NCBI GenBank assembly: GCA_005405945.1
Contig: BJHW01000002.1
Span: 2,399,183-2,463,182 of the forward strand
Length of the DNA stretch: 64,000 nucleotides
From: Streptomyces violaceusniger
GTDB lineage: Bacteria; Actinomycetota; Actinomycetes; Streptomycetales; Streptomycetaceae
Direction of reading: 5' to 3'
The position numbers were made by a program, and so were the translations under genes. This document shows, one piece after another, positions 25,444-33,890 of the stretch (positions within the stretch are counted from its first letter, which is position 1; each line of letters starts with the position of its first letter). The notes below the pieces were generated by a model. It was not told the DNA's origin and did not search any database. It saw only the letters and a list, made by a program, of their open reading frames with translations.

Positions 25444-26429
25444 ATGACCGAAGCACGCAACACCAGTGGAGTGGACCTGGCCCGGGTCGCACTGCACCAA
25501 GCCCGAGGAGCCGCCAAGGCACGCGGTGAGGCCGGAACGCGGAAGACGAAGCGGCGGACCCGGTCCTCGAGCACGCGTCGGGATGGCCGGGAGCCGACGG
25601 GGTTCGCTGCCCTGCTCCAGGGCCTGATGGCCGACCGGGCCTGGGAGCTCCCGGCCGCCGGCGGCAGCGTCCTGGACCGCTGGCCGGACATCGCCGCGGC
25701 CGTCGCTCCGCAGCTGCCCCACCAGGTCGCGGCCGTCGGGTTCCACCCGGAGACCGGGCAGCTTGACCTCCGCCCGGCCTCTTCGGCCTACGCCACCCAG
25801 CTCCGCCTGATCACCGCGCGGATCGTTGCTGCGGCCAACGAGTCGGTCGGCACCGAGGCGGTGCGTACCGTGCGGGTCCTGCCCCGGGTGCCGCGCCCGC
25901 GCCTCGGACCGCGCCCAAGGCCCCGGCCGCCGCGCCGGACGCTCCGCGGGCGTCGCCGGTGAAGACGCGCGAGATGGGATCGGTCGGCTTCCACCAGGCA
26001 CTCGCCGCGCACCAGGCCGTCGTGCCTCCGAGCCGCGTCGACCCGTCGATCGCGGCGGCCATCGAGCGGCAGAACGCGAGCCGTGGGATGCGCGAGCCGG
26101 AGGAGGACTTCGGCGACGGGCAAGCCGCGATCGAGGAACTACAGGCCAAAGGGGCACGGGAGGCAGCCGCCGATAGCGGCCGCGTTCGCGCGCTGCGGCG
26201 GGGGCTCGTGCTGAGCGAGCTGGCTCCGCGGCTGCGGCCGCGTCTCGAGAGGCCCGTACCGCGTGATGACTGTACGTGCGGGAGATGCATACAGACCGGT
26301 GATATCGGAGGTGTTGAGGTGATTGGATGGCGGCGGTGTCGGCGCCGTTGCGGTTGTCGTTGCGGTGTCGTTGAGCATGCCGTACCGCGTGTGGCGGGAG
26401 CAGTCGGGCGAGGGGGAGGCAGCTGGTGA
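25444..26429 (+). pseudogene. DciA/DUF721-like protein, frameshifted
   Basis: The N-terminal 140 residues match the DciA (DUF721) family, loaders or operators of the replicative helicase: GREPTGFAALLQGLMADRAW, the domain core VLDRWPDIAAAVAPQLPHQV and QLDLRPASSAYATQLRLIT. The frame breaks near 25880 (CTGCCCCGGG, one C short) and continues as REMGSVGFHQALAAHQAVVP to about 26429. The C-terminal extension is much longer than in chromosomal DciA and is of the kind seen in actinomycete plasmid or integrative-element homologues. Upstream is 235 bases without gene. The stop overlaps the next gene start. Confidence 0.75.
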
Positions 26430-27181
26430 GCGACCGAAGCGCGATCGAGTGGACCGAGGCGACCTGGAACCCGACGACGGGCTGCGACCGGGTGTCTGCC
26501 GGGTGCGACAACTGCTACGCCATGACGCTGGCCAAGCGATTGAAGGCCATGGGGCAGGCGAAGTACCAGAAGGATGGGGATCCGCGAACGTCCGGGCCCG
26601 GCTTCGGCCTGACGGTGCACCCGGATTCCCTGCGGATCCCGTACGGGTGGCGCAGCCCCCGCACGGTGTTCGTCAATTCGATGTCGGACCTGTTTCACGC
26701 GCGGGTGCCGCTGGGCTTCGTCCGGCAGGTCTTCCAGGTGATCGCCGATACCCCGCAGCACGCCTACCAGGTGCTGACCAAGCGGGCCCGGCGGTTGCGG
26801 CAGGTCGCTGACCGGCTGGACTGGCCGCCGAACCTGTGGATGGGGGTGTCGGTGGAGAGTGCGAAGGAACTGCCGCGGGTGGACGACCTGCGCGAGGTTG
26901 CGGCCGCCGTGCGGTTCCTGTCGTGTGAGCCGTTGCTCGGTCCGCTGGACGGCCTGGACGTCACCGGCATCGACTGGGTCATCGCGGGCGGTGAGTCCGG
27001 GCCCCGGTTCCGGCCGGTGCAGGAGGAGTGGGTGACCGGCATTCGCGACACCTGCGCGGATGCCGACGTGGCGTTCTTCTTCAAGCAATGGGGCGGTCGC
27101 ACCCCCAAAACTCTCGGGCGGGAGCTCGAGGGCCGCACCTGGGACGAGATGCCGGCCCGGGAACCTGTCACCGCAGGCTGA
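26426..27181 (+). CDS. DUF5131 (phage Gp37/Gp68-like) protein with three-Cys motif
   Basis: 251 residues from a GTG at 26426. The opening SAIEWTEATWNPTTGC and the Cys cluster TTGCDRVSAGCDNCYA (C20, C27, C30; CX6CX2C) are characteristic of the Gp37/Gp68 family, related to radical-SAM-type folds and expected to bind an iron-sulfur cluster. Further family signatures are VFVNSMSDLFH, LWMGVSVES, SCEPLLGPL, WVIAGGESG and the end FFFKQWGG. Its 3' end overlaps that of the convergent TcmP gene by 14 bases. In other genomes this family co-occurs with TcmP; the substrate is not established. Confidence 0.9.
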   Translation: MSDRSAIEWTEATWNPTTGCDRVSAGCDNCYAMTLAKRLKAMGQAKYQKDGDPRTSGPGFGLTVHPDSLRIPYGWRSPRTVFVNSMSDLFHARVPLGFVRQVFQVIADTPQHAYQVLTKRARRLRQVADRLDWPPNLWMGVSVESAKELPRVDDLREVAAAVRFLSCEPLLGPLDGLDVTGIDWVIAGGESGPRFRPVQEEWVTGIRDTCADADVAFFFKQWGGRTPKTLGRELEGRTWDEMPAREPVTAG

Positions 27182-28271
27182 TCACGCTGGCCTTCGTGAG
27201 ACGGCCAGCGGGCATGACCAGCTGGCCGTCGCGGTCCAGATCCTGGACCGCCTTCTTCGCATCCCGGGGCCGCCACTGCGATGTCTCCAGCAGCAGCCAC
27301 TGCTCGAGCTGCTCCAACGTGGCCGGTCCCTGGCGCAGGCGCTGCTGCATCAGCGTCAGCAGCTCTGGGTCGACGACTTCACCTTCGTCGAACAGCGAGA
27401 CCTGCCCTACCGATATGGCCTTGCGGACCCGGGGGTCTCGGAAGCGCATGCCGTCGCTTTTGTCCACCCTCCACATGGCGTTCTTCATCACCTCCACGCC
27501 GCGGGGGTGCTTGGTGCCGAAGACCAGGTAGAGCGGCTTGCCGGTGCGGGGCACGACCTCGAACTGCAGGCGGAAGCCGAAACCGACGCGCTCCAGGGCA
27601 TTGCGGTAACTATCCAGCCAGACCCGCCACATGTCCTCGCTGTCCCGTGCCTCTGCCACGAGTGTCCAGTACTGGCGGCCGCCGAAGACGCCGTCGACGA
27701 TGTCCTCGTTGAGTTCTTTGCGGCGGCTGAACCAGTTCGGCCCGAAGGTGACGATGACCTCGCTGGACGGGTTCGCGGCGATGCGGCCCATCACCGACAG
27801 TGGTGTGTTGACGCTGCCCCAGCTGTCGAAGACTCCGAGGATCGGCTGACCCCAGGCTTTCAGCTCTGTCAGGATCCGCTCACTGTCCCGGCCGGCCTCA
27901 CCGCGGCGCACCTCTACCCGCACCGGCAGCTGATCCAGCGGGCCGAACTTCTCATGGAGCTGGTTCACCAAGTACTTGTACGTGGCGGGGTCCTTCTCGA
28001 TGAAGATCAGCTGTACTCGCTCCCGGGACAGGCCCATGTTGTGTACCAGGGGATGGTTCAGCAGGCCACGCAGGTTGAACACCGGTGACCCTTCCTCGCC
28101 GCCCTCGTACCGGCCCGACCCGGCGAACGCGTCCAGAAACGTCACCTTCGACCAGCTGCGGCCGGTTCGGCCGCTGGGCTGGAGCAGGATCGGCCACCAC
28201 GCGTCGAAGTAGCTCTTGTACAAGCGGTGCTTAGCTGCCGTCGCTGGCTCCAGCGACCACAGGACGCCCAT
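27168..28271 (-). CDS. tcmP: Three-Cys-motif partner protein TcmP
   Basis: 367 residues from an ATG at 28271 (GAGGGGG upstream). Family features: LEPATAAKHRLYKSYFDAWW at the start, the Gly-rich SAM-MTase-like loop TFLDAFAGSGRYEGGEEGSP, LIFIEKDPATYKYLV, LGVFDSWGSVNTPLSVM. The C-terminal 80 residues form a winged-helix-like extension. TcmP is defined by genetic association with the Gp37/Gp68 three-Cys protein and is probably a Rossmann-type enzyme. The two genes here are convergent with overlapping stops rather than in tandem. No experimental role known to me; phage-related or modification functions have been suspected from context. Confidence 0.85.
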   Translation of the reverse strand: MGVLWSLEPATAAKHRLYKSYFDAWWPILLQPSGRTGRSWSKVTFLDAFAGSGRYEGGEEGSPVFNLRGLLNHPLVHNMGLSRERVQLIFIEKDPATYKYLVNQLHEKFGPLDQLPVRVEVRRGEAGRDSERILTELKAWGQPILGVFDSWGSVNTPLSVMGRIAANPSSEVIVTFGPNWFSRRKELNEDIVDGVFGGRQYWTLVAEARDSEDMWRVWLDSYRNALERVGFGFRLQFEVVPRTGKPLYLVFGTKHPRGVEVMKNAMWRVDKSDGMRFRDPRVRKAISVGQVSLFDEGEVVDPELLTLMQQRLRQGPATLEQLEQWLLLETSQWRPRDAKKAVQDLDRDGQLVMPAGRLTKASVISLR

Positions 28272-28367
28272 TCCAGCCCCCTCGGACAAGGGGTCCCGCC
28301 GGTAATGCTGCTGGATTGAACGCCAAGGAATGATCTTGACCCCTCACCGGAGGTGGAGGGCAGGCAC

Positions 28368-29254
28368 CTACGACGCCAAAGACGCGGTGGTCTGTTCGTC
28401 GTGCTCGCGCAGCATGCGCATGACGGTCGCGGGTGAGGGGTGCTGGCCCTTCCTCTTGCCGGTGGTGATGACGAGGCGCTTGGCGATGTCGCGCAGGCTC
28501 ATCTCCTGCTCGCGCAGGTGGAGGGCCATGGAGAGCATGGCGTCGTCGGCGACGCTGGCCCCACCGATGGTCTTGCCACGCCGGCGGGCCGATTCGTGGC
28601 CTTCGAGGGTGCGGTCGCGGATGTACTCGCGTTCCATGCCGGACAGCGCGGCCAGCACGGTGAAGACGACGCCCGACGGATCGTGGGATCCCTGGAGCTC
28701 TCCGGTGAGGAACTCCAGACCGACATCGCCGGCCTTCAGTTCCTCCGCCAGGGTGGCCAATTCGATGCCGCGGCCGAGCCGCTTGTGTTCGTGGACGACG
28801 AGGGTGACGCGGACACCGGAGGAACGGATCTCTCCGGCGAGCTTGACGACGGCCTCCAGTTCGGGTCGCCTGGTGGCGCGGGTTGAGATCTTCTCAGCGA
28901 AGACACGGGTCACGTCTGCCTCGGCCAGGGCGTCGAGCTGGGAGTCCAGGGACTGCCGGGTCGTTGACGCACGGCAGTACCCCAGGCGCACGTGGCCGAC
29001 CGGCTCGGCGCCGACGTTCACCGGCCGGGGCAGCTCTGTCCATATCGAGCCGGGCTTGCGCACGGCGGGGGTGGGCACGTTGAGCGCCTTGGCAAACTGG
29101 GGCACGAGGCGGAAGCGGGCGGTGTGGTACTGGATGGCGACCCTGCCCTTGCCGGTGCGGCAGGGCGAGCCCGCGGGGCGGCGCAGGTGGACATCGGGCA
29201 GTCGTGCGATTCCACGCGTTTGAAGTCGTTGCTCACAAGCTCCGACCGTTTCAT
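28368..29254 (-). pseudogene. Serine recombinase (resolvase/invertase type), frameshifted at N-terminus
   Basis: From the ATG at 29254: a short N-terminal zinc-finger-like unit (SHDCPMSTCAAP, GSPCRTGKG, YHTARF), then the resolvase catalytic domain (VRLGYCRASTTRQSLDSQLD, active Ser in RAST), GRGIELATLAEEL, the long helix LAALSGMEREYIRDRT and a C-terminal HTH (MSLRDIAKRLVITTGKRKG). The frame shifts once near 29175 in GCCGCCCCGCGG (one C short). The start codon lies inside a perfect 18-bp inverted repeat, probably its own recombination or operator site. A paralogue with three indels is at 49157-50144. Confidence 0.85.
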
Positions 29255-29298
29255 GAGTTGTTGCAGGCTGTCGAGTCACTTGCAACAACTCATGAAAC
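29248..29298. promoter_or_regulatory. Perfect 18-bp inverted repeat at the recombinase start (putative res site/operator)
   Basis: GTTTCATGAGTTGTTGCA (29248-29265) and TGCAACAACTCATGAAAC (29281-29298) are exact inverted copies 15 bases apart, and a further half-site-like ATGAAACAACC occurs at about 29353. Paired inverted sites next to the gene are typical of serine resolvase res sites, which also repress transcription. The first arm contains the recombinase ATG. Confidence 0.7.
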
Positions 29299-29464
29299 AT
29301 GATTGCCACAGGTGAACCTCGGGGCGGCGGGGTGTTTCGCGAGCGAACACCTATGAAACAACCACCGAGATCTGGACCGGCACACTCTCTGGGACGGATG
29401 TGACCCAGCGGGGCCCTCGACGATGTCTTGCCAGCAGGGACAACTTTGACGGAGTATCACTGTC

Positions 29465-30727
29465 ATGGATGGGGGAACGGCGAGGCGAATCATTCGCGAA
29501 CAGAACCAGGCAGCACCAGAGTTAGCACAGAGTGCGCAGCAACAACTGAGACCGGTTGTCGCCGCGCGTGGCAGAGAGGCCAAGAAGGTCGCTGCAACCC
29601 TTGCTCCATGGGTGGGCAGGGGGCTGACCTTCATGGGGCGTACCAAACCTGAAGCCCGGCGGGCCCTCGTCGATGCTTGCAAGTGGGTAGTCACCCACCA
29701 CAACACTCCCATGGACTTGGGATGGCCTCTCGAAGGTGCGGACGGCTACCCGCTCATCTCCGACGGTCCCGAGGTCTTCAACTACATGGCCTGGGACAGA
29801 ATCCGCAATCCTGAGCTCTTCGAGCGCCGCGAGTTTTCCACACAGGCCGAATTTGATGGCCCCGCGCAGGCCGTCCTCGACTACCTCGACATCATCTCGG
29901 AGCGGTGCCAGCGGAAGTTCCGTGTCCGCGAACTCGTACTCGACGTTCCGGGCCAGGTCCATCCGCCCCGGCATGCGCGAGTCAACGAGGGGATGCTTGC
30001 CCGGTTGCTCGCCGAGGACATCGCAGAGCTGATTGAGGCCGGCGAGGCACTGGAGACCTCCTCGGCTATCAGGGTGCCTGCTGTAGATGCCTGGCAACGG
30101 GAATGGAGCGAGGCTCTGTCAGGGCTCCAGGAGGTTTCGGCTGTAGATGCCTGGCAATGGCAAGCAAGCAAGGTTCTGGCAGGGCTTACGGCGGAGGTTT
30201 CGGCGGGTTTCAGCGCTTTCCCCCGAGGATCTCTCTCGTGGAAGAGCCACCCACTCGTCGCCGATCCCGACGCCCTGAGCCGCGCCTACCTGTCTCTCAG
30301 CCTCGGCTACCTGAAAGAGGTGCAAGAACGCATGCCGGACTACGCAGAGGCATCAGGGCAGGAACCCCGCGTCTCTATGAATATCAGCGGCAACACCATC
30401 TACGGCGGCCAGTTTGCCGCGCAGATCGCGAACATCGACTCAACCATCGCGGGTGTTGCACAGCAAGGTAGTCACGAGGTGGCTGATGCACTGAAGGCGC
30501 TGGAACAGGCGGTGCTGTCCCAAGGCGGACTAGATGAGGAACAACGCCGGGATCTGCTCGACAACGTCAGCTACCTCGCGGAAGCTGCACAGACTCCCCC
30601 TGAGCAGCGCAACCGCGGAATTCTCAGATCCATTCTCTCAGCTTTGAACGTCGCTGCAGCAAGCGGATCAGATCTGCGCCATGCCCTGGACAACTGGACC
30701 GGGGTACTGCATGGGCTCCTTCCATGA
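29465..30727 (+). CDS. Large hypothetical protein with internal tandem repeat
   Basis: 420 residues from an ATG at 29465, single frame. Middle region (residues 200-250) contains a tandem duplication of about 20 residues (VPAVDAWQREWSEALSGL / VSAVDAWQWQASKVLAGL). The C-terminal third starts with MNISGNTIYGGQFAAQIANI, a beta-like low-complexity segment, followed by helices (EVADALKALEQAVLSQGGLD). The latter layout resembles C-termini of proteins found beside NLR/effector genes in actinomycetes, but I cannot assign a family. It is divergent from the recombinase at 28368 and separated from it by the palindromic site. Confidence 0.55.
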   Translation: MDGGTARRIIREQNQAAPELAQSAQQQLRPVVAARGREAKKVAATLAPWVGRGLTFMGRTKPEARRALVDACKWVVTHHNTPMDLGWPLEGADGYPLISDGPEVFNYMAWDRIRNPELFERREFSTQAEFDGPAQAVLDYLDIISERCQRKFRVRELVLDVPGQVHPPRHARVNEGMLARLLAEDIAELIEAGEALETSSAIRVPAVDAWQREWSEALSGLQEVSAVDAWQWQASKVLAGLTAEVSAGFSAFPRGSLSWKSHPLVADPDALSRAYLSLSLGYLKEVQERMPDYAEASGQEPRVSMNISGNTIYGGQFAAQIANIDSTIAGVAQQGSHEVADALKALEQAVLSQGGLDEEQRRDLLDNVSYLAEAAQTPPEQRNRGILRSILSALNVAAASGSDLRHALDNWTGVLHGLLP

Positions 30728-30738
30728 GCCGTGGTTAA

Positions 30739-31613
30739 GAGCTTGTCTCACGTGGCGTCAGAACGGTGCGGCATGATGCTGTGCCATGGGTGTTGATCTT
30801 TCGCAGCGGTTGGTTCCTGACGAACTCTGGTCGCTTGTTGCTCCGTTGCTTCCGTCTTTCTCCTCGCGTCCGCAGGGTGGAGGGACGGCCCCGGTTGATG
30901 AGCGAGCGGTGTTCGCGGCCGTCGTGTACGTGCTGACCAGCGGCTGCGCCTGGCGGCATCTACCGGAGACGTTCGGTGTCTCGCCGGCGACCGCACATCG
31001 CCGGTTCGCCGCATGGACCGAGGCTGGGCTGTGGCGTCGCCTGCACCAGGCTGTCCTGGACGAGCTCGGAGCTCGCGGTGAGGTGGACTGGACCTCGGCG
31101 ATCGTGGATGCGGCCTCGGTTCGTGCGAAAAAAGGGGATCACTGACCGGGCGCAATCCGGTCGACCGGGGCAAGAAGGGCAGCAAACTGCACGTCCTGTC
31201 CGACGCGCAAGGCTTACCTCTCGCCCTCGGCGTCTCCGGCGCCAATGTCCACGACAGCCAGGCACTCCTTCCGCTGATCGTGGGCGTACCCGCTATCCGC
31301 TCCCGCCGTGGACCGCGACGCCGCCGCCCGGGAAGGCTCCGCGCCGACAAGGCCTACCACTCCACCGATCGTCTCTCGTGGCTGCGCGGCCGCGGCATAG
31401 TCCCACGCGTCGCCCGACCCGGCATTGAGTCCAGCGAGCGCCTCGGCCGACACCGCTGGAAGATCGAGCGGTCGATCTCCTGGCTCTTCGGCTACTGTCG
31501 CCTGACCGTGCGATACGAGCGAAAAGGGGAACCACTTCCTCGCCTTCCTCGGGCTCGCGGCAGCCCTGACCTGCTACAAGAAGCTCGCCAAACTCGCCAC
31601 GTGAGACAAGCTC
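30739..31613 (+). mobile_element. IS5-family insertion sequence, copy 1
   Basis: 875 bp with inverted termini GAGCTTGTCTCACGTGGCG / CGCCACGTGAGACAAGCTC. Nearly identical to the copy at 50176-51049 (differences include one extra G near 31530). Flanks are TAA on the left and TTA on the right, i.e. not an identical TNA duplication, which hints at recombination or deletion at one side. Confidence 0.9.
30786..31604 (+). pseudogene. IS5-family transposase (two-frame, extra frameshift)
   Basis: The first frame (30786-31145) encodes the DUF4096 domain (VYVLTSGCAWRHLPETFGVS) and the first Asp (AIVDAASVRAKKG). A slippery A6G4 run (CGAAAAAAGGGG, about 31130) is where expression of the DDE part in the second frame would need a -1 shift, as in many IS5 members. 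The second part has SKLHVLSDAQGLPLALGVSG, RADKAYHST and RWKIERSISWLFGY. This copy has one more G than the 50-kb copy (AAAAGGGGAACC versus AAAAGGGAACC), which destroys the last 25 residues. Confidence 0.85.
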
Positions 31614-31668
31614 TTAGCAGGGCAATTTTGTAGCGAAATGCTCCACGATCTCACAAAGGATTTGAGCT

Positions 31669-32589
31669 ATGCAGGGAACTGGGCCGACGACTCGTGTTGT
31701 CCTCAAGGACGCCGAACGCGCAATGGTCGAAGAGGTGGTGTACAAGGTCTTAGAAAACTGCCCCGGCCAGACGGAGTACCGCTACCTGACCTTCCTGAAG
31801 GAGCACGTCGACACACCGATCGGCCGGATCCGTGAAACGTACGAGTCCGCCGAGGGGCAGCCTGTCCTGCTGAGCAATCTGCCGCGATTCGAGAACGTCG
31901 AGCACAGCAAGATTCTGGCTTTGCTGATCGGCCAGACTGTCGGGAACTGCGTCGCCTACAGCGACTACAACGGCTCCTACATCACTGATATTCGGGCGAC
32001 CGAGCTGTCCCGCGAGAAGAGCGCGGGAACCGACCTGCTGGCCATGCACAACGACCTGGCGTGGGCGAGTGACGTCTGCCGGCCCAGGACGCTGGTCCTG
32101 GTTCCACACATGGCCGAGGGGGTCGTGCCGCGCACCCTGCTGGCTCCGGCGACCGAAGTGGTGGCTCGCCTCGACCCCGCAGCGATCGAGATCCTGCGTT
32201 CGCCGGTCTTCGAAGCCCGCTCGGGATCATCACTGGGCTGGAAGTACGAACGAGTCCGCAAGATGGCCCTGCTGGAGGAGGCCGCCGGGAAGCTCGTTGT
32301 CCGGCTCAACTTCTCGGCGTTCACCCCTGCGGCGCACCTGGAGGGTGAACAGCGTGCGGCGGCTGCCGCAGCGCACCAGCAGCTGCACGACGCCGCACTT
32401 GCCGTCGGCCGGGTGCGAGGACACGCTGCACTCCAGGGAGAGGCGCTGATCATCCCGAACGACCACTGCCTGCACGGCCGGGACCCGATCGACTCGGGCG
32501 CCTGCCGTCGGCTCCTGCTGCGTTCCTACGTCGTGCCCGACAGCGTGGTGGAGCACCACGGCCGCACGATGATCTCCCTCGAGCGCTAA
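31669..32589 (+). CDS. Fe(II)/2-oxoglutarate oxygenase (TauD/clavaminate-synthase type) 1
   Basis: 306 residues, ATG at 31669, 55 bases after an IS end. The jelly-roll oxygenase signature is visible: LLAMHNDLAWASDVCRPRTL with the HxD pair (H127, D129), the distal His in NDHCLHGRDPID (H269) and the 2-oxoglutarate-binding Arg region RRLLLRSYVVPD. Closest in style to AsnO/VioC/clavaminate-synthase-like amino-acid hydroxylases. First gene of a seven-gene run, all plus strand with short gaps or overlaps, so probably hydroxylates an amino-acid-type intermediate. Next gene starts five bases after its stop. Confidence 0.8.
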   Translation: MQGTGPTTRVVLKDAERAMVEEVVYKVLENCPGQTEYRYLTFLKEHVDTPIGRIRETYESAEGQPVLLSNLPRFENVEHSKILALLIGQTVGNCVAYSDYNGSYITDIRATELSREKSAGTDLLAMHNDLAWASDVCRPRTLVLVPHMAEGVVPRTLLAPATEVVARLDPAAIEILRSPVFEARSGSSLGWKYERVRKMALLEEAAGKLVVRLNFSAFTPAAHLEGEQRAAAAAAHQQLHDAALAVGRVRGHAALQGEALIIPNDHCLHGRDPIDSGACRRLLLRSYVVPDSVVEHHGRTMISLER

Positions 32590-32594
32590 GCGAG

Positions 32595-33890
32595 ATGTCG
32601 GACATCATCGTCATAGGCGGCGGGCACGTCGGCCTGACCCTGCTCACGGACCTCGTGGCCGCCGAAAAGACGCACGGGTTCCGGCCGAAGCTGCTGTTCG
32701 TCCGGGACGCCGGAGACCGTCCGCGCGGCCCGGTGACGCGGACGAATCTCATGGATGGGCAGCAGGACCGGGTCGAGCTACGGGAGGAGCACTTCGGATC
32801 CCTCTACGGCGAAGAGGCCGAGGCTCTGCTGGAGCGTGCCGAGCACATCATCGTGACCGTCCCCGACATCCCGGTGCTGCGCCTGGAGCTGATGCGTCGC
32901 ATCGCCGGCCTTCGCTCCCTGGCGGGCAAAGTGGTGACGTTCGTCCGGGCGGGGCAGGGCGGGCAGCCCGTCATCGCCGACTGGGTGCGCCGCACCCCGC
33001 GCCTGCGCAACACCTCGATCGTCCTGGTCGAGGACTCGTTCTACGGGACCCGGATCTCCGGCCAGCACATCGCCTACAAGCGCAAGCTGTCAGTGAACGT
33101 ATCGGTGTACTCGAGGACTCCGCACATCGCCGCCGAACGGGTACGGACACTGTTCCCGCTCGGCGCGCTAATCGGCAGGCCATCGTGGCCCGATGTGGTG
33201 GTTCGCCCGGGCATCGGGCTTCTGTTCGACCCGCTCGGCTACATCATCCACATCGGTGTGGCGTTTCACGCACGGAACCTGGCCAAGACTCGGGCCGGCC
33301 GCAAATACCTGCACTACACCGACGGCATCGACCGGGAACTCGCTCCGTTGCTGGCTGCGCTCGACGAGGAGAGGGTCGAACTGGCAGCGGCCTACGGGGT
33401 CGAGACGGAGACGTTCCCTCACGTCATCGAGCGGCAGTATGGACTTCCGCATCGGTCTGACTTCTACGAAATGATGCAGTCGTGCCGGGGAATCTACCGG
33501 TCCACCTCATGCGGCTCCCTGGATGAGCTGCGGGAGTCGCGGCTGGTACGCGAGGACCTGCCGGGACTGCGGACGATCCGCTGGCTCGCCGATGCCGCCG
33601 GCGTGGTCCTGCCCGTCACCAAGCAGTACGAGGCCGATGTCACTCGGACCGCCCTCGAACTGGGTGTCGCCGCAGCTGATCTGGACGGATACCTCCCGCA
33701 ACTGTCGGCGATGCCAGCGGATGTGCCGTTCCTCCGTTCCTTGCTGGTGGCCCCGCACGAACTCCAGGAAAGGGTCGTCGACGGCAGGTCCGCAGCCGCC
33801 CTCCTGCGGCTTCCATGGTCCTGCATGCCGGGACCGGTGGTTCACGAAGAAGTCCTACAGAAAAGGCTCGAGGTGCTGAATGTTGGATGA
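32595..33890 (+). CDS. Opine/octopine-dehydrogenase-like NAD(P) enzyme
   Basis: 431 residues. N-terminal Rossmann domain with the dinucleotide loop IIVIGGGHVGLTLLTDLV and LVEDSFYGTRISGQHIAYKR. The C-terminal domain has SCRGIYRSTSCGSLDELRES, then LVREDLPGLRTIRWLADAAG, typical of the NAD/NADP octopine/nopaline dehydrogenase family, which reductively joins an amino group to an alpha-keto acid. Length fits the family. In this cluster it could form a secondary amine as in opines or opine-type metallophores (nicotianamine-like or staphylopine-like chemistry); that is inference. The 3' end overlaps the aminotransferase gene by 11 bases. Confidence 0.8.
   Translation: MSDIIVIGGGHVGLTLLTDLVAAEKTHGFRPKLLFVRDAGDRPRGPVTRTNLMDGQQDRVELREEHFGSLYGEEAEALLERAEHIIVTVPDIPVLRLELMRRIAGLRSLAGKVVTFVRAGQGGQPVIADWVRRTPRLRNTSIVLVEDSFYGTRISGQHIAYKRKLSVNVSVYSRTPHIAAERVRTLFPLGALIGRPSWPDVVVRPGIGLLFDPLGYIIHIGVAFHARNLAKTRAGRKYLHYTDGIDRELAPLLAALDEERVELAAAYGVETETFPHVIERQYGLPHRSDFYEMMQSCRGIYRSTSCGSLDELRESRLVREDLPGLRTIRWLADAAGVVLPVTKQYEADVTRTALELGVAAADLDGYLPQLSAMPADVPFLRSLLVAPHELQERVVDGRSAAALLRLPWSCMPGPVVHEEVLQKRLEVLNVG

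Noticed and set aside
23312..25447. Very long plus-strand frame (711 residues)
   Set aside because: It overlaps well-supported genes on both strands (22798-23685, 24101-24751, 24764-25207) and has Gly/Val/Asp-rich shadow composition typical of the antisense of GC-rich genes.
30786..31145. Frame change at CGAAAAAAGGGG in both IS5-family copies considered as a sequencing error
   Set aside because: Both copies have the same A6G4 run and IS5 members use such sites for programmed -1 frameshifting, so it is not counted among the homopolymer defects.
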